A stretch of DNA of 18,597 nucleotides from Gammaproteobacteria bacterium (GCA_011321985.1 DROB01000324.1:1-18597); one strand, 5' to 3'; counted from the first letter of the stretch, positions 8,633 through 16,000 are shown. Numbers and translations: made by a program. Notes: generated from the sequence alone by a model not told the origin.

Positions 8633-8769
8633 TTCGGTCCATTCATTCCCGTTAGCCATCCGTATCAACTTGACACGCTGTAGATACATCCTTGCACGCT
8701 CGCGGTAACCTTCCCTGGTCACCGACGGTCATGTTGATACGGATGGCTAACGGGAATGAATGAACCGAA
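8633..8769. repeat. Long 42-nt inverted repeat between infB and rbfA
   Basis: The left arm 8633-8674 and the right arm 8728-8769 are reverse complements at 40 of 42 positions; the mismatches are at arm positions 7 and 38. The 53-nt loop holds a smaller imperfect stem, GGTAACC (8704-8710) facing GGTCACC (8717-8723). The element fills nearly the whole 155-nt gap between two essential co-oriented genes and ends 14 nt before the rbfA start. No T-run follows, so it is not a standard terminator. It looks like a palindromic mobile or repetitive element. In RNA it would be a near-perfect duplex, a plausible RNase III site. Confidence 0.9.
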
Positions 8770-8783
8770 AGAGATTTTGAGAT

Positions 8784-9158
8784 ATGCCCAGAGAATTTTC
8801 ACGAAGTGAGCGTATGGCGGAGCAACTCCGTCGTGAACTGGCTGAGATTGTACGTGATGAGATCAAAGACCCGCGTCTGGGTTTTGTCTCTTTCACCGAG
8901 ATAAGGATGAGCCGTGATCTCAGTCACGCCGTTGTCTATAGTTCCGTTTTAAATGCCGAGCAACAGGACGAAGCCATCGCGGTACTGAACCGCGCAGTCG
9001 GTTTTATCCGGAAAGAGATCGCCCGGCGCATCCAGGCGCGTATCGTGCCGACTTTGAAGTTTGTCGTCGATGACAGTGTCGTCCGTGGTGTGGCGATGGA
9101 TGAATTGATAAGTAAAGCGCGTGAGCGTGACGAAAAAAATAATAAAGAGAGTGATTAG
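8784..9158 (+). CDS. rbfA: 30S ribosome-binding factor RbfA
   Basis: RbfA is a small KH-fold protein that binds the 30S subunit late in assembly, aids 16S rRNA 5' end maturation and is important in the cold. The 124 residues are typical in length. The N-terminus FSRSERMAEQLRRELAEIVRDEIKDPRLGFVSFTEIRMSRDLSHAVVYSSV is the conserved core. A central helix (NRAVGFIRKEIARRI) and the strand PTLKFVVDDSV follow. The tail is charged and probably disordered. The start is ATG 8784 with a GAGA purine stretch just upstream, directly after the large inverted repeat, so that structure could affect its translation. The stop is only 2 nt from the truB start, which suggests translational coupling. Confidence 0.97.
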   Translation: MPREFSRSERMAEQLRRELAEIVRDEIKDPRLGFVSFTEIRMSRDLSHAVVYSSVLNAEQQDEAIAVLNRAVGFIRKEIARRIQARIVPTLKFVVDDSVVRGVAMDELISKARERDEKNNKESD

Positions 9159-9160
9159 TT

Positions 9161-10090
9161 TTGGGTAGACGTAAGAATAAAGGTCGTAATGTCAGTGGTG
9201 TCTTATTACTGGATAAACCACAGGGTGGTAGCTCAAATCATGCGCTGCAGAAAGTGAAACGGTTGTTCGGTGCAGCCAAAGCCGGGCACACGGGAAGCCT
9301 TGATCCATTGGCAACCGGCATGCTGCCCGTGTGTTTTGGTGAAGCCACCAAGATCTCGGCGTTTTTACTCGATGCCGATAAACGTTATCGCCTGAGATGC
9401 CAGCTCGGGGTAAGTACCGCGACCGGTGATGCCGAAGGCGAAATCATCGACACACAGGATGTGTCTGCGATAACGCAGCAGGCAATAGAAGATGTATTAC
9501 CGGCATTTATCGGTGAGATTGAGCAGATTCCGCCGATGTATTCAGCCTTGAAACACAACGGTGAGCGTTTATATAAACTGGCCCGTCAGGGGATCGAAGT
9601 CGAGCGTAAAGCCAGAAAAGTGACCATCTACGATATCGACTTTTTAGCATTGGCTATGGATGATGAGCAGAGGCTGATCCTGGAGCTGGAAGTAGGCTGC
9701 TCTAAAGGCACATACGTGCGTACATTGGTGGAAGATATCGCGAAAGCTTTAGACTGCTGTGCACATATTACGTCACTGCGCCGATTAAGTGTGGGTCCCT
9801 ACGATGGTGAGATGGTGACCATGGATCAGTTGATCGCGCTCGCAGAGCAGGGTCTCGATGCATTAGACAGTAGTCTGCAGCCGGTGGACAGTGGCGTGGC
9901 TGACTGGCCCGATGTCCATCTGGGGGCCGATGCGGCATTTTATGTGCGTCAGGGACAGGCTGTGATGGTACCGCATGCACCGACACAGGGTTGGGTTCGT
10001 ATCTATGATCAGAGCCAGTTCCTGGGCCTGGGAGAGATCCAGGACGATGGTCTGGTCGCGCCGCGTCGTATGATCAAACAGTGTGCTTAG
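9161..10090 (+). CDS. truB: tRNA pseudouridine(55) synthase TruB
   Basis: TruB isomerises U55 in the T loop of almost all tRNAs to pseudouridine and also acts as a tRNA chaperone. The 309 residues carry the GVLLLDKPQGGSSN N-terminal motif and the catalytic AGHTGSLDPLATGMLP motif, whose Asp48 matches the catalytic D48 of E. coli TruB. Further motifs are PPMYSALKHNGERLYKLAR near residue 125 and CSKGTYVRTL in the active-site region. A small PUA-like C-terminal domain starts near 250. The start is a TTG at 9161, 2 nt after the rbfA stop. It gives MGRRKNKGRNVSGVLLLDK, which aligns with E. coli TruB from its first residues, so no upstream start is needed. Confidence 0.97.
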   Translation: MGRRKNKGRNVSGVLLLDKPQGGSSNHALQKVKRLFGAAKAGHTGSLDPLATGMLPVCFGEATKISAFLLDADKRYRLRCQLGVSTATGDAEGEIIDTQDVSAITQQAIEDVLPAFIGEIEQIPPMYSALKHNGERLYKLARQGIEVERKARKVTIYDIDFLALAMDDEQRLILELEVGCSKGTYVRTLVEDIAKALDCCAHITSLRRLSVGPYDGEMVTMDQLIALAEQGLDALDSSLQPVDSGVADWPDVHLGADAAFYVRQGQAVMVPHAPTQGWVRIYDQSQFLGLGEIQDDGLVAPRRMIKQCA

Positions 10091-10130
10091 ATTCTCCTGA
10101 GCAATCTGGTGATAACGCTAACAACTTAAT

Positions 10131-10187
10131 ACGCAGACACCGAGAGCATAGAGAGAAACAATCTTAGTTTGTGTTCAGCTGTAATCC
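10131..10187. repeat. Decayed dispersed-type repeat in the truB-rpsO gap
   Basis: The stretch begins ACGCAGACACCGAGAGCATA and ends with TGTGTTCAGCTGT (10170-10182). The latter matches TGTGTTCATCTGT at 3551-3563 at 12 of 13 positions. It resembles the same family of non-coding repeats seen downstream of nuoN. The 10091-10418 gap otherwise holds only this remnant, AT-rich sequence and the rpsO promoter. I see no gene in it and no clear terminator after truB. Confidence 0.4.
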
Positions 10188-10355
10188 ATTGTTTTATATC
10201 GGTTAAAATTTTTTTTGCGACAATATTATGATTATTCTCCGGGTTTTTAGTGCCTCTGTTGCTAATGATTTCAGAGACATTTGAGTGTTATCCGGTAGAG
10301 CTGCAACATATTGAAAAATCTTTTAAAAACAATGCTTTTTTGTCACGCCAAATAG

Positions 10356-10364
10356 TGATAAAAT
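10356..10364 (+). promoter_or_regulatory. Candidate extended -10 promoter for rpsO
   Basis: TGATAAAAT (10356-10364) fits an extended -10 element (TG-N-TAAAAT). The only -35-like TTGTCA (10340-10345) is too close at a 13-bp spacing, but extended -10 promoters tolerate a poor -35. Initiation near 10371 would give a leader of about 50 nt before rpsO. A separate rpsO promoter within this operon is known in E. coli. Confidence 0.45.
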
Positions 10365-10418
10365 CGCCATCCTTTTATCCATGCCCATTTTTTGGCTAAA
10401 TTTCAGTTCGGAGTATAC

Positions 10419-10688
10419 ATGTCTTTATCGACCGCAGAAAAAGGCGAAGTTGTTTCAAAATACCAGCAAAAAGAAGGAGATACAGGTTCTCCGGAAGTTC
10501 AGGTTGCGTTATTGACAACTCGCATAGTGCAATTAACAGAGCACTTTAAAGAACACAAAGGTGATCATCATTCTCGTCGTGGTTTATTACGCATGGTTAA
10601 TCAGCGTCGTAAATTACTGGATTACCTTAAAGGAAAAAACGTTGACCGCTATAAATCGCTGATCTCCGGCCTGGGTCTTCGTCGTTAA
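10419..10688 (+). CDS. rpsO: 30S ribosomal protein S15
   Basis: S15 is a primary 16S rRNA-binding protein that nucleates the 30S platform and forms a bridge to 50S. From ATG 10419 the product is 89 residues, the exact family length. It contains the signature GDTGSPEVQVALLT and DHHSRRGLLRMVNQRRKLLDYLK, ending in LGLRR. The open frame continues upstream to a TTG at 10392. ATG 10419 is chosen because a GGAG ribosome binding site lies at 10410-10413 and the protein then begins MSLST, as in E. coli S15. In E. coli S15 represses its own translation through a pseudoknot in the leader; whether that occurs here cannot be read off. A hairpin with a T-run follows the gene. Confidence 0.98.
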   Translation: MSLSTAEKGEVVSKYQQKEGDTGSPEVQVALLTTRIVQLTEHFKEHKGDHHSRRGLLRMVNQRRKLLDYLKGKNVDRYKSLISGLGLRR

Positions 10689-10689
10689 G

Positions 10690-10752
10690 AATCACTGATC
10701 GATCAGATCATCTGTAACCAGACAGGTTTGATTTCAGTGATTTTTTATTTTT
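10690..10752 (+). terminator. Rho-independent terminator after rpsO
   Basis: AATCACTGA (10690-10698) pairs perfectly with TCAGTGATT (10734-10742), and the T-rich stretch TTTTATTTTTT follows. The 35-nt interior contains a second partial stem (ATCTG facing CAGA). It probably terminates a fraction of rpsO transcripts while the rest continue into pnp. In E. coli the rpsO-pnp spacer is also an RNase processing site. Confidence 0.75.
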
Positions 10753-10773
10753 TAAAGTAATAGAGCTCAGGCA

Positions 10774-10803
10774 TAAACCTCGGGTTTAGCCCCTAAATTT
10801 AGG
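10774..10803 (+). promoter_or_regulatory. Paired short hairpins in the pnp leader
   Basis: TAAACC (10774-10779) pairs with GGTTTA (10783-10788) around a 3-nt loop. Three nucleotides on, CCTAAATTTAGG (10792-10803) is a perfect 12-bp palindrome that includes most of the AGGA ribosome binding site (10801-10804) of pnp. They could mask the ribosome binding site. E. coli pnp is autoregulated through its leader after RNase III cleavage; a comparable role here is inference. Confidence 0.4.
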
Positions 10804-10812
10804 AACGATAAA

Positions 10813-12906
10813 GTGATACCTACAGCAATTAAAAAATCATTTCAGTACGGCGATCTAACAGTTACGATGGAAACGAGTGAAATCGCTCGTCAGGCATCCG
10901 GTGCTGTCATGATTAGCATAGGTGATACGGTCGTATTTGTTACGGCGGTATGTTCTAAGGAAGCAGAAGAAGGCAGAGATTTCTTCCCGATGACGGTTAA
11001 CTACCAGGAGCGTACATACGCTGCGGGTAAGATTCCCGGTGGTTTCTTCCGTCGTGAAGGTCGCCCGAGTGAAGCGGAGATACTGACCTGTCGCCTGATC
11101 GATCGTCCCATCCGACCCTTGTTTCCAAAAGGGTTTACCAACGAATGCCAGATCGTCGCTACCGTGGTTTCCATGAGTGGCGATATCGATCCTGAGATTC
11201 CTGCCATCCTCGGTGCTTCTGCGGCATTGTGTATTGCGGGTGTGCCTTTTGCCGGTCCGTTAGGTGCAGCGCGTGTCGGTTACAAAGACGGTGAATACCT
11301 GTTAAACCCGAATAAAGAAGCACTGGAAACCTCTGACCTTGATCTGGTTGTTGCCGGTACTGAAAAGGCGGTATTGATGGTTGAGTCTGAAGCGAAAACA
11401 CTGTCAGAAGAAGTGATGCTGGGTGCGGTCATGTTTGGTCACGAACAGATGCAGGTCACGATTACCGCTATTAACGAATTTGCTGCAGAAGTTGGTAACC
11501 CTAAATGGGAATATACACCGGCTGTTGCCGATGAAGCTCTGGCAGCAAAAGTTGCTGAAATAAGCTCAGATGCGCTTGTTGATGCCTATCAGATAGCAGA
11601 AAAAATGGCTCGTCAGGATGCAGTTAAAGCGGCGAGACGAGCGGCTGTTGAAACTCTCCAGTCAGATGATGGTTGGTCAAAAGACGAAATCAAAGGTGCC
11701 TTTGGCAAACTGGAGAAAAAACTGGTTCGTGCGCGTTATATCGCAGGTGAAAAGCGTATCGATGGTCGGACTACCTCTGATGTCCGCGCGATTACCGTTC
11801 GCACCGGTGTATTGCCACGTACTCATGGCTCAGCACTATTCACTCGTGGTGAGACACAGGCTCTGGTCGTCACCACATTGGGTACCGCACGCGATGCACA
11901 GATTATCGATGCGCTCGAAGGCTCTTACCGTGAACACTTCATGTTGCATTACAACTTCCCTCCATACTGTGTCGGTGAGACGGGCATGGTCGGTTCGCCA
12001 AAACGTCGCGAGATCGGTCATGGTCGTTTAGCGAAACGCGGTGTGTTAGGTGTTATGCCTTCTGAGGATGATTTTCCTTATACCATCCGTGTGGTATCGG
12101 AGATTACAGAATCAAATGGTTCAAGCTCAATGGCCTCTGTCTGTGGAACCAGCCTCTCATTGATGGACGCGGGTGTGCCTATCAAAGCACCGGTTGCGGG
12201 TATCGCCATGGGACTGATCAAAGAAGGCGATGACTTCGCTGTTCTTTCAGACATCCTCGGTGATGAAGACCACCTCGGTGACATGGACTTTAAAGTTGCT
12301 GGTTCAGCCGAAGGTATCTGTGCTCTGCAGATGGATATCAAGATTGATGGTATCACCAGAGAAATCATGGAAAAAGCACTGGAGCAGGCCAAGGGTGGTC
12401 GTAACTTTATCCTCAGCGAGATGAACAAGGTCATTTCCGAAACCAATAAAGAGATGTCTGAATATGCACCTCGTTATCTGAACATCAAGATTCACCCGGA
12501 TAAAATCCGTGACGTTATCGGTAAGGGCGGTGCAGTCATTCGTGCGCTGACAGAAGAGACCGGTGCCGTCATCGATATTGATGATGAAGGTAATATCAAG
12601 ATATCATCCAGTGACCTGGCTGCTGCAGAAGAAGCCAGAAAGCGCATTGAACAGATTACATCCGATGCTGAAGTTGGAGTGATCTACAATGGCACTGTCA
12701 AGAAAATCATGGACTTTGGTGCCTTTGTTGAGATCCTTCCAGGTAAAGATGGCCTGGTTCATATCTCTCAGATAAGTGAAGAACGTGTCGAGAATGTGAG
12801 TGATAAACTGTCAGAAGGGGATGTGATTAAAGTGAAAGTGCTGGAAATCGACCGCCAGGGTCGCATCCGTTTGAGTATGAAGGAAGTAGAAGAAGCGGTG
12901 GCATAG
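10813..12906 (+). CDS. pnp: Polyribonucleotide nucleotidyltransferase (PNPase)
   Basis: PNPase degrades RNA 3'-to-5' by phosphorolysis, as a trimer and as part of the degradosome. The 697 residues are slightly shorter than E. coli PNPase (711), the difference being mostly at the C-terminus. Domain order is RNase PH 1 (with FFPMTVNYQERTYAAGKIPGGFFRREGRPSE), an alpha-helical linker, RNase PH 2, KH and S1. In RNase PH 2, DILGDEDHLGDMDFKVAG contains Asp486 and Asp492, the metal-binding catalytic positions of E. coli PNPase. The KH domain has VIGKGG near 570. The S1 domain starts near 621 (GVIYNGTVKKIMDFGAFVEI). The start is GTG 10813 with AGGA at 10801-10804. A strong terminator follows 29 nt after the stop. 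Confidence 0.98.
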   Translation: MIPTAIKKSFQYGDLTVTMETSEIARQASGAVMISIGDTVVFVTAVCSKEAEEGRDFFPMTVNYQERTYAAGKIPGGFFRREGRPSEAEILTCRLIDRPIRPLFPKGFTNECQIVATVVSMSGDIDPEIPAILGASAALCIAGVPFAGPLGAARVGYKDGEYLLNPNKEALETSDLDLVVAGTEKAVLMVESEAKTLSEEVMLGAVMFGHEQMQVTITAINEFAAEVGNPKWEYTPAVADEALAAKVAEISSDALVDAYQIAEKMARQDAVKAARRAAVETLQSDDGWSKDEIKGAFGKLEKKLVRARYIAGEKRIDGRTTSDVRAITVRTGVLPRTHGSALFTRGETQALVVTTLGTARDAQIIDALEGSYREHFMLHYNFPPYCVGETGMVGSPKRREIGHGRLAKRGVLGVMPSEDDFPYTIRVVSEITESNGSSSMASVCGTSLSLMDAGVPIKAPVAGIAMGLIKEGDDFAVLSDILGDEDHLGDMDFKVAGSAEGICALQMDIKIDGITREIMEKALEQAKGGRNFILSEMNKVISETNKEMSEYAPRYLNIKIHPDKIRDVIGKGGAVIRALTEETGAVIDIDDEGNIKISSSDLAAAEEARKRIEQITSDAEVGVIYNGTVKKIMDFGAFVEILPGKDGLVHISQISEERVENVSDKLSEGDVIKVKVLEIDRQGRIRLSMKEVEEAVA

Positions 12907-12935
12907 TCAGTCAGTTTCATCCTGTCATATCGAAT

Positions 12936-12961
12936 AAAAAAGGAGCCTTGGCTCCTTTTTT
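12936..12961 (+). terminator. Rho-independent terminator after pnp
   Basis: AAAAAAGGAGCC (12936-12947) and GGCTCCTTTTTT (12950-12961) form a perfect 12-bp stem with a TT centre and end in a six-T run. It closes the rimP-pnp operon. The A-run on the left would let it work on the opposite strand as well. Confidence 0.92.
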
Positions 12962-12974
12962 ATTGCCTGTATTT

Positions 12975-13002
12975 TTTACGGTGCTCGATGTGCAATTATA
13001 TT
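12975..13002 (+). promoter_or_regulatory. Candidate promoter for the SPOR lipoprotein gene
   Basis: TTTACG (12975-12980) and TATATT (12997-13002) are spaced 16 bp apart, just after the pnp terminator. A second -10-like TACAAT lies at 13046-13051 without a good -35. The gene needs its own promoter because a strong terminator precedes it, but neither candidate is convincing alone. Confidence 0.3.
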
Positions 13003-13098
13003 ATTGCTTTTTGTATCTATACGCTGAAAATTGAGATATATGCACTACAATCTCTAAAAACCATAAGAAAATGGCTATCTAGACTTTGGGAGACAGAC

Positions 13099-13674
13099 AT
13101 GGATATAACAATAAAAACCATTCGTGGCGTTACAATCAGTAGTTTAATCACATTAGGTCTAGCGGCCTGTTCGAGCTCACCTGCTCCGTGGACTCAGGCA
13201 GATGATTCGCCGTGGGGAGCAAAACATGACGCTGAAGAACAAAATTTACCGACTGATGATGCCGTTTCAGATACCTCATTAAATGATCCGGTATTGCTTG
13301 CGGACCCTGAACCTGAACCTGTCATAATGCAGGAGCCAGAACCGGCACCTGCACCGGAAGTAATAGTACCGGTCGTGGTGGAAGAGGAACTGACCCCTGA
13401 ACAGACCGTTATGGCGCTGCCGGGTGATGGTTATGCGGTACAGGTCTACGCAGGGAAAACAGCTGAAAGCGTAGAAAAATTCAAGAACGACAAGGATCTA
13501 TCCGGTTTAACCGTAGTAAAAACAGATCGTGCAGGTTCGATCGTATATGTGCTGGTTGATCTGCATGAGGACCGTGCTGCAGCTAATGCCGCTGCGGGTG
13601 ACCTGGAAGCTACTACGGGTTCCAGGCCATGGGTTCGATCAGTGGCTGGTCTACAGAAAATTGTTGCTCAATAA
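13099..13674 (+). CDS. SPOR-domain outer-membrane lipoprotein
   Basis: This is a 191-residue secreted lipoprotein. An N-terminal hydrophobic helix ends in the lipobox LAAC with the lipidated cysteine at residue 24. Ser follows it, so it should not carry the inner-membrane retention signal. A low-complexity Pro/Glu linker (from about residue 69) leads to a C-terminal SPOR-like domain at about 111-188. That domain begins GYAVQVYAGKTAESVEKFKN and ends RPWVRSVAGLQKIV. SPOR domains bind peptidoglycan strands lacking stem peptides, often at division sites; that role is inferred from the fold. The open frame extends upstream to 12988, but ATG 13099 is chosen because GGGAGA at 13088-13093 is a good ribosome binding site and the signal peptide begins there. 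It is flanked by terminators, so it is probably monocistronic. Confidence 0.8.
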   Translation: MDITIKTIRGVTISSLITLGLAACSSSPAPWTQADDSPWGAKHDAEEQNLPTDDAVSDTSLNDPVLLADPEPEPVIMQEPEPAPAPEVIVPVVVEEELTPEQTVMALPGDGYAVQVYAGKTAESVEKFKNDKDLSGLTVVKTDRAGSIVYVLVDLHEDRAAANAAAGDLEATTGSRPWVRSVAGLQKIVAQ

Positions 13675-13687
13675 ATAAATATCGAGT

Positions 13688-13717
13688 AAAAAAAGGCCGG
13701 GATCCCGGCCTTTTTTT
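13688..13717. terminator. Perfect palindromic bidirectional terminator
   Basis: A perfect 30-bp palindrome: seven A, GGCCGGGATCCCGGCC, then seven T. It forms a very GC-rich stem with a T-run on either strand. It terminates the SPOR lipoprotein gene and isolates it from the transporter genes downstream. Confidence 0.93.
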
Positions 13718-13764
13718 ATGTCTGGAGAAAAATGTCTCAGGAAATTCAACTGCTGGTTTGTCTG

Positions 13765-13779
13765 TCCTGATAATCAGGA
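13765..13779. promoter_or_regulatory. 15-bp dyad upstream of the TatT gene
   Basis: TCCTGATAATCAGGA consists of two perfect 7-bp arms around a single A. It lies 155 nt before the TatT start, between the palindromic terminator and that gene, where a promoter and operator for the transporter would be expected. No convincing -35/-10 pair was found here, so an operator role is only a suggestion. Confidence 0.25.
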
Positions 13780-13934
13780 AAAAGTCTTAAAAGCAAGCAG
13801 ACCTTGCAACTAAATTAAGGTAGTATCTGTCCAATTTTAAAATCGCTATCACGGTGCTGATCGAGGTTTGCTGATGGTCAGTATGAACGGATCGTCTGAT
13901 AGCATTACTCGGTAAATATACAGCCGGATAATAT

Positions 13935-14807
13935 ATGAGAATACGAATACCAACCCGGTTTCTTAAACTGTTACTGTCGCTTGTTGTCATATCAGGTATC
14001 ACTTCATGTGGTCAGCTTATGAGCAATGCTAAAAAAGAATTTGCACAGGACTTATCAGCTACCATCCTTGAATTCGACGATCCGGAAACCATCAAAAAAG
14101 GTGTGCCGGCTTACCTGATATTGATCAGCAGCATGATCAAGGGTGACCCTGATAATCCGGACCTGTTAGAATCCGGTGCTCAGTTGTATGGTGCTTATGC
14201 TTCCAGTTTTACAGATACCGAAGCCAGTAAAAAAGCATTATCCAGGCGTGCATTTGACTATGCCAGTCATGCGATATGTGTTCGGGATAAAAATTTTTGT
14301 GATGCCAAAAGCATCTCCTACTTTGAATTTGAAAAGCGTCTCGACAAGGTAGAAAAGGCACAGGCCGAGTCGTTATTTATTTTTGTCAGTAGTTGGGCCG
14401 GATATATCGAAGCGAATAGTTCAGACTGGAATGCCATAGCTGAGCTTCCTAAAGTGAAGGCGGGTATTCAGTGTGTCCTCAATATCGATGAGACGGTGAG
14501 TAATGGGAATGCACATTTATATATGGCGGTGATGGAATCATTATTACCCCCGACACTGGGTGGTAAACCTGAATTAGCCAGGAAGCACTTTGACCGGGCT
14601 ATCGAAATTTCGAATGGTGAAAATCTGATGGCAAAAGTTTTGTATGCAGAGAAGTATGCACGCATGCTGTTTGATCGTGAGCTACACGATAAACTATTAA
14701 AACAGGTAATCGATGCAGACATAGGCGCATCTGATCAGGTGCTTGTTAATGCCATCGCTAAGCAGAGAGCCGCTGAGTTACTACTGGATGGTGACGACTA
14801 CTTTTAA
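13935..14807 (+). CDS. TRAP transporter TatT component (TPR-type lipoprotein)
   Basis: This is a 290-residue lipoprotein of the TatT family (T component of TPR-protein-associated TRAP transporters, typified by Treponema pallidum Tp0956). An N-terminal basic and hydrophobic stretch leads to the lipobox ITSC, with the lipidated cysteine at residue 25. The mature protein is helical. It carries the family hallmark FDDPETIKKGVPAYLILISSMIKGDPDNPDLLESGAQLYGAYASSF and later a TPR-like repeat, GGKPELARKHFDRAIEIS. TatT proteins form trimers with channels that dock the ligand-binding partner, handing ligand to it in the periplasm. A DctP-type protein, DctQ and DctM genes follow, which supports the call. 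Only a weak GGA lies before ATG 13935. The gap to the next gene is 182 nt and holds repeats. Confidence 0.88.
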   Translation: MRIRIPTRFLKLLLSLVVISGITSCGQLMSNAKKEFAQDLSATILEFDDPETIKKGVPAYLILISSMIKGDPDNPDLLESGAQLYGAYASSFTDTEASKKALSRRAFDYASHAICVRDKNFCDAKSISYFEFEKRLDKVEKAQAESLFIFVSSWAGYIEANSSDWNAIAELPKVKAGIQCVLNIDETVSNGNAHLYMAVMESLLPPTLGGKPELARKHFDRAIEISNGENLMAKVLYAEKYARMLFDRELHDKLLKQVIDADIGASDQVLVNAIAKQRAAELLLDGDDYF

Positions 14808-14900
14808 ATATTCCCTCTGCAGGGATGTGCTGCAATCGTTTCCGGCTGCATACGAAGACGGTATCACATGAATATCGAAAATACAGGAGAAATTTTCTAC

Positions 14901-14969
14901 CACTCCATCCATGGAGATGCTCTGAAATTGTTCTGGACAATTTTCAGTATACACTCCATCCATGGAGAT
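14901..14969. repeat. Two identical 18-nt dyad repeats flanking a hairpin, upstream of the binding-protein gene
   Basis: CACTCCATCCATGGAGAT occurs at 14901-14918 and again at 14952-14969, 51 nt apart. Each copy contains the dyad CTCCAT-CC-ATGGAG. Between them CTGAAATTGT (14922-14931) pairs with ACAATTTTCAG (14937-14947) around TCTGG, with one unpaired base. The second copy ends 9 nt before the ribosome binding site of the next gene. They could be paired operator sites, mRNA hairpins setting expression between TatT and binding protein, or a REP-like dispersed element; the sequence alone does not decide. Confidence 0.8.
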
Positions 14970-14989
14970 AATAGATGGGAGATAGAGAT

Positions 14990-16000
14990 ATGAAAAATAT
15001 GATTAAGAAACTAGTATTATTACTGGTCGTAACCTTATTTGGTTTTAATTCGCCGGTATTGCAGGCCAGGACGATCAAGATTGCTACGCTTTCTCCGGAA
15101 GGTACTTTCTGGATGAAGCAGATGCGTGCTGGAGCCAGAAAAATTGAGAAACAGACACAGGGACGAGTCAAATTTAAATTTTATCCTGGTGGAGTAATGG
15201 GTAATGACGAAAGTGTGCTTCGTAAAATACGTATCGGTCAACTACATGGTGGTGCGATAACACTTGGAACACTCTCCCAGTCGAGTCCGAACGTAACACT
15301 CTATGGTCTTCCTTATCTATTCTCGAATCTTGATGATGCAGCAGAAGTAAGGAAAACGACCGACCCGATGCTGATGCAGGATATAGAGAAGAACGGTTTT
15401 GTAAGCTTTGGCTTTGCGCAGGGCGGTTTTACTTATCTGATGTCAAAAGAACCTGTTCGCAATCTGAATGATCTGAGACAGAGAAAATCATGGATTCCCG
15501 AAAAGAGTGACATTGGCCTCCTGGTATATGAATATATTGGTGTAAGTCCTATCGCGCTACCTCTATCCGATGTGCTTACAGGGTTACAGACCGGCCTGAT
15601 CAATACCATCATAACATCTCCCATCGGTGCTTTGGCGTTGCAATGGCATACACATGTAAGGTATGTGACCGATCAACCGCTTAACTATCTGACAGCGATG
15701 CTGGTCATCGATAAGAAAATATTCAAAAAAATCGACAAACCCGACCGGAAGATCGTTCGTGAAGTGATGGGGGATGTTTATAAAAAAATTGATAAACAGA
15801 ACAAGATAGATAATATTGCGGCTCGTAAAGCCCTGATCAATCAGGGGGTGAAATTTATAAAATTAAGTGATGCCGAAAAAACTGAGTGGGAAAAAATTGA
15901 TGACTATGTCATCAAAAAACTCATTAAAAAATACGACTATGATAAAGATATCTACACTGCGGTCACTGTTCATAAAGCAGATGCACCAAAGTTGAATTGA
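14990..16000 (+). CDS. TRAP transporter substrate-binding protein (DctP family, TatP-like)
   Basis: This is the periplasmic solute-binding protein of a TRAP transporter. The product has 336 residues from ATG 14990, chosen over the in-frame ATG at 14975 because GGGAGAT at 14978-14984 is its ribosome binding site. A Lys-containing N-terminus and hydrophobic core end at VLQA, giving probable signal peptidase I cleavage after Ala26. The mature part starts RTIKIATLSPEGTFW and has typical family motifs: YPGGVMGNDESVLRKIRIGQL, SDVLTGLQTGLINTI and ALQWHTHVRYVTDQPL. At the position of the carboxylate-binding Arg (R147 in SiaP, motif LKLRVP) this protein has Trp168 (KSWIPE). That substitution fits TatT-associated binding proteins and argues against a simple carboxylate ligand. 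The true ligand is unknown. No lipobox is present. Confidence 0.93.
   Translation: MKNMIKKLVLLLVVTLFGFNSPVLQARTIKIATLSPEGTFWMKQMRAGARKIEKQTQGRVKFKFYPGGVMGNDESVLRKIRIGQLHGGAITLGTLSQSSPNVTLYGLPYLFSNLDDAAEVRKTTDPMLMQDIEKNGFVSFGFAQGGFTYLMSKEPVRNLNDLRQRKSWIPEKSDIGLLVYEYIGVSPIALPLSDVLTGLQTGLINTIITSPIGALALQWHTHVRYVTDQPLNYLTAMLVIDKKIFKKIDKPDRKIVREVMGDVYKKIDKQNKIDNIAARKALINQGVKFIKLSDAEKTEWEKIDDYVIKKLIKKYDYDKDIYTAVTVHKADAPKLN

Noticed and set aside
8633..8769. Riboswitch or terminator between infB and rbfA
   Set aside because: No T-run after the stem, and the arms are near-perfect duplex with no resemblance to a known aptamer that I recognise.
10392..10418. Longer S15 start at TTG 10392
   Set aside because: It would add nine residues not present in S15 proteins, whereas ATG 10419 has a GGAG site and gives the exact 89-residue length.
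14901..14969. CRISPR array suggested by two identical repeats with a spacer between them
   Set aside because: Only two 18-nt units, the intervening 33 nt folds as a hairpin and there are no cas genes.
14975..14989. Upstream ATG for the TRAP binding protein
   Set aside because: It would place acidic residues before the signal peptide and put the ribosome binding site inside the coding region; ATG 14990 fits the GGGAGAT site.
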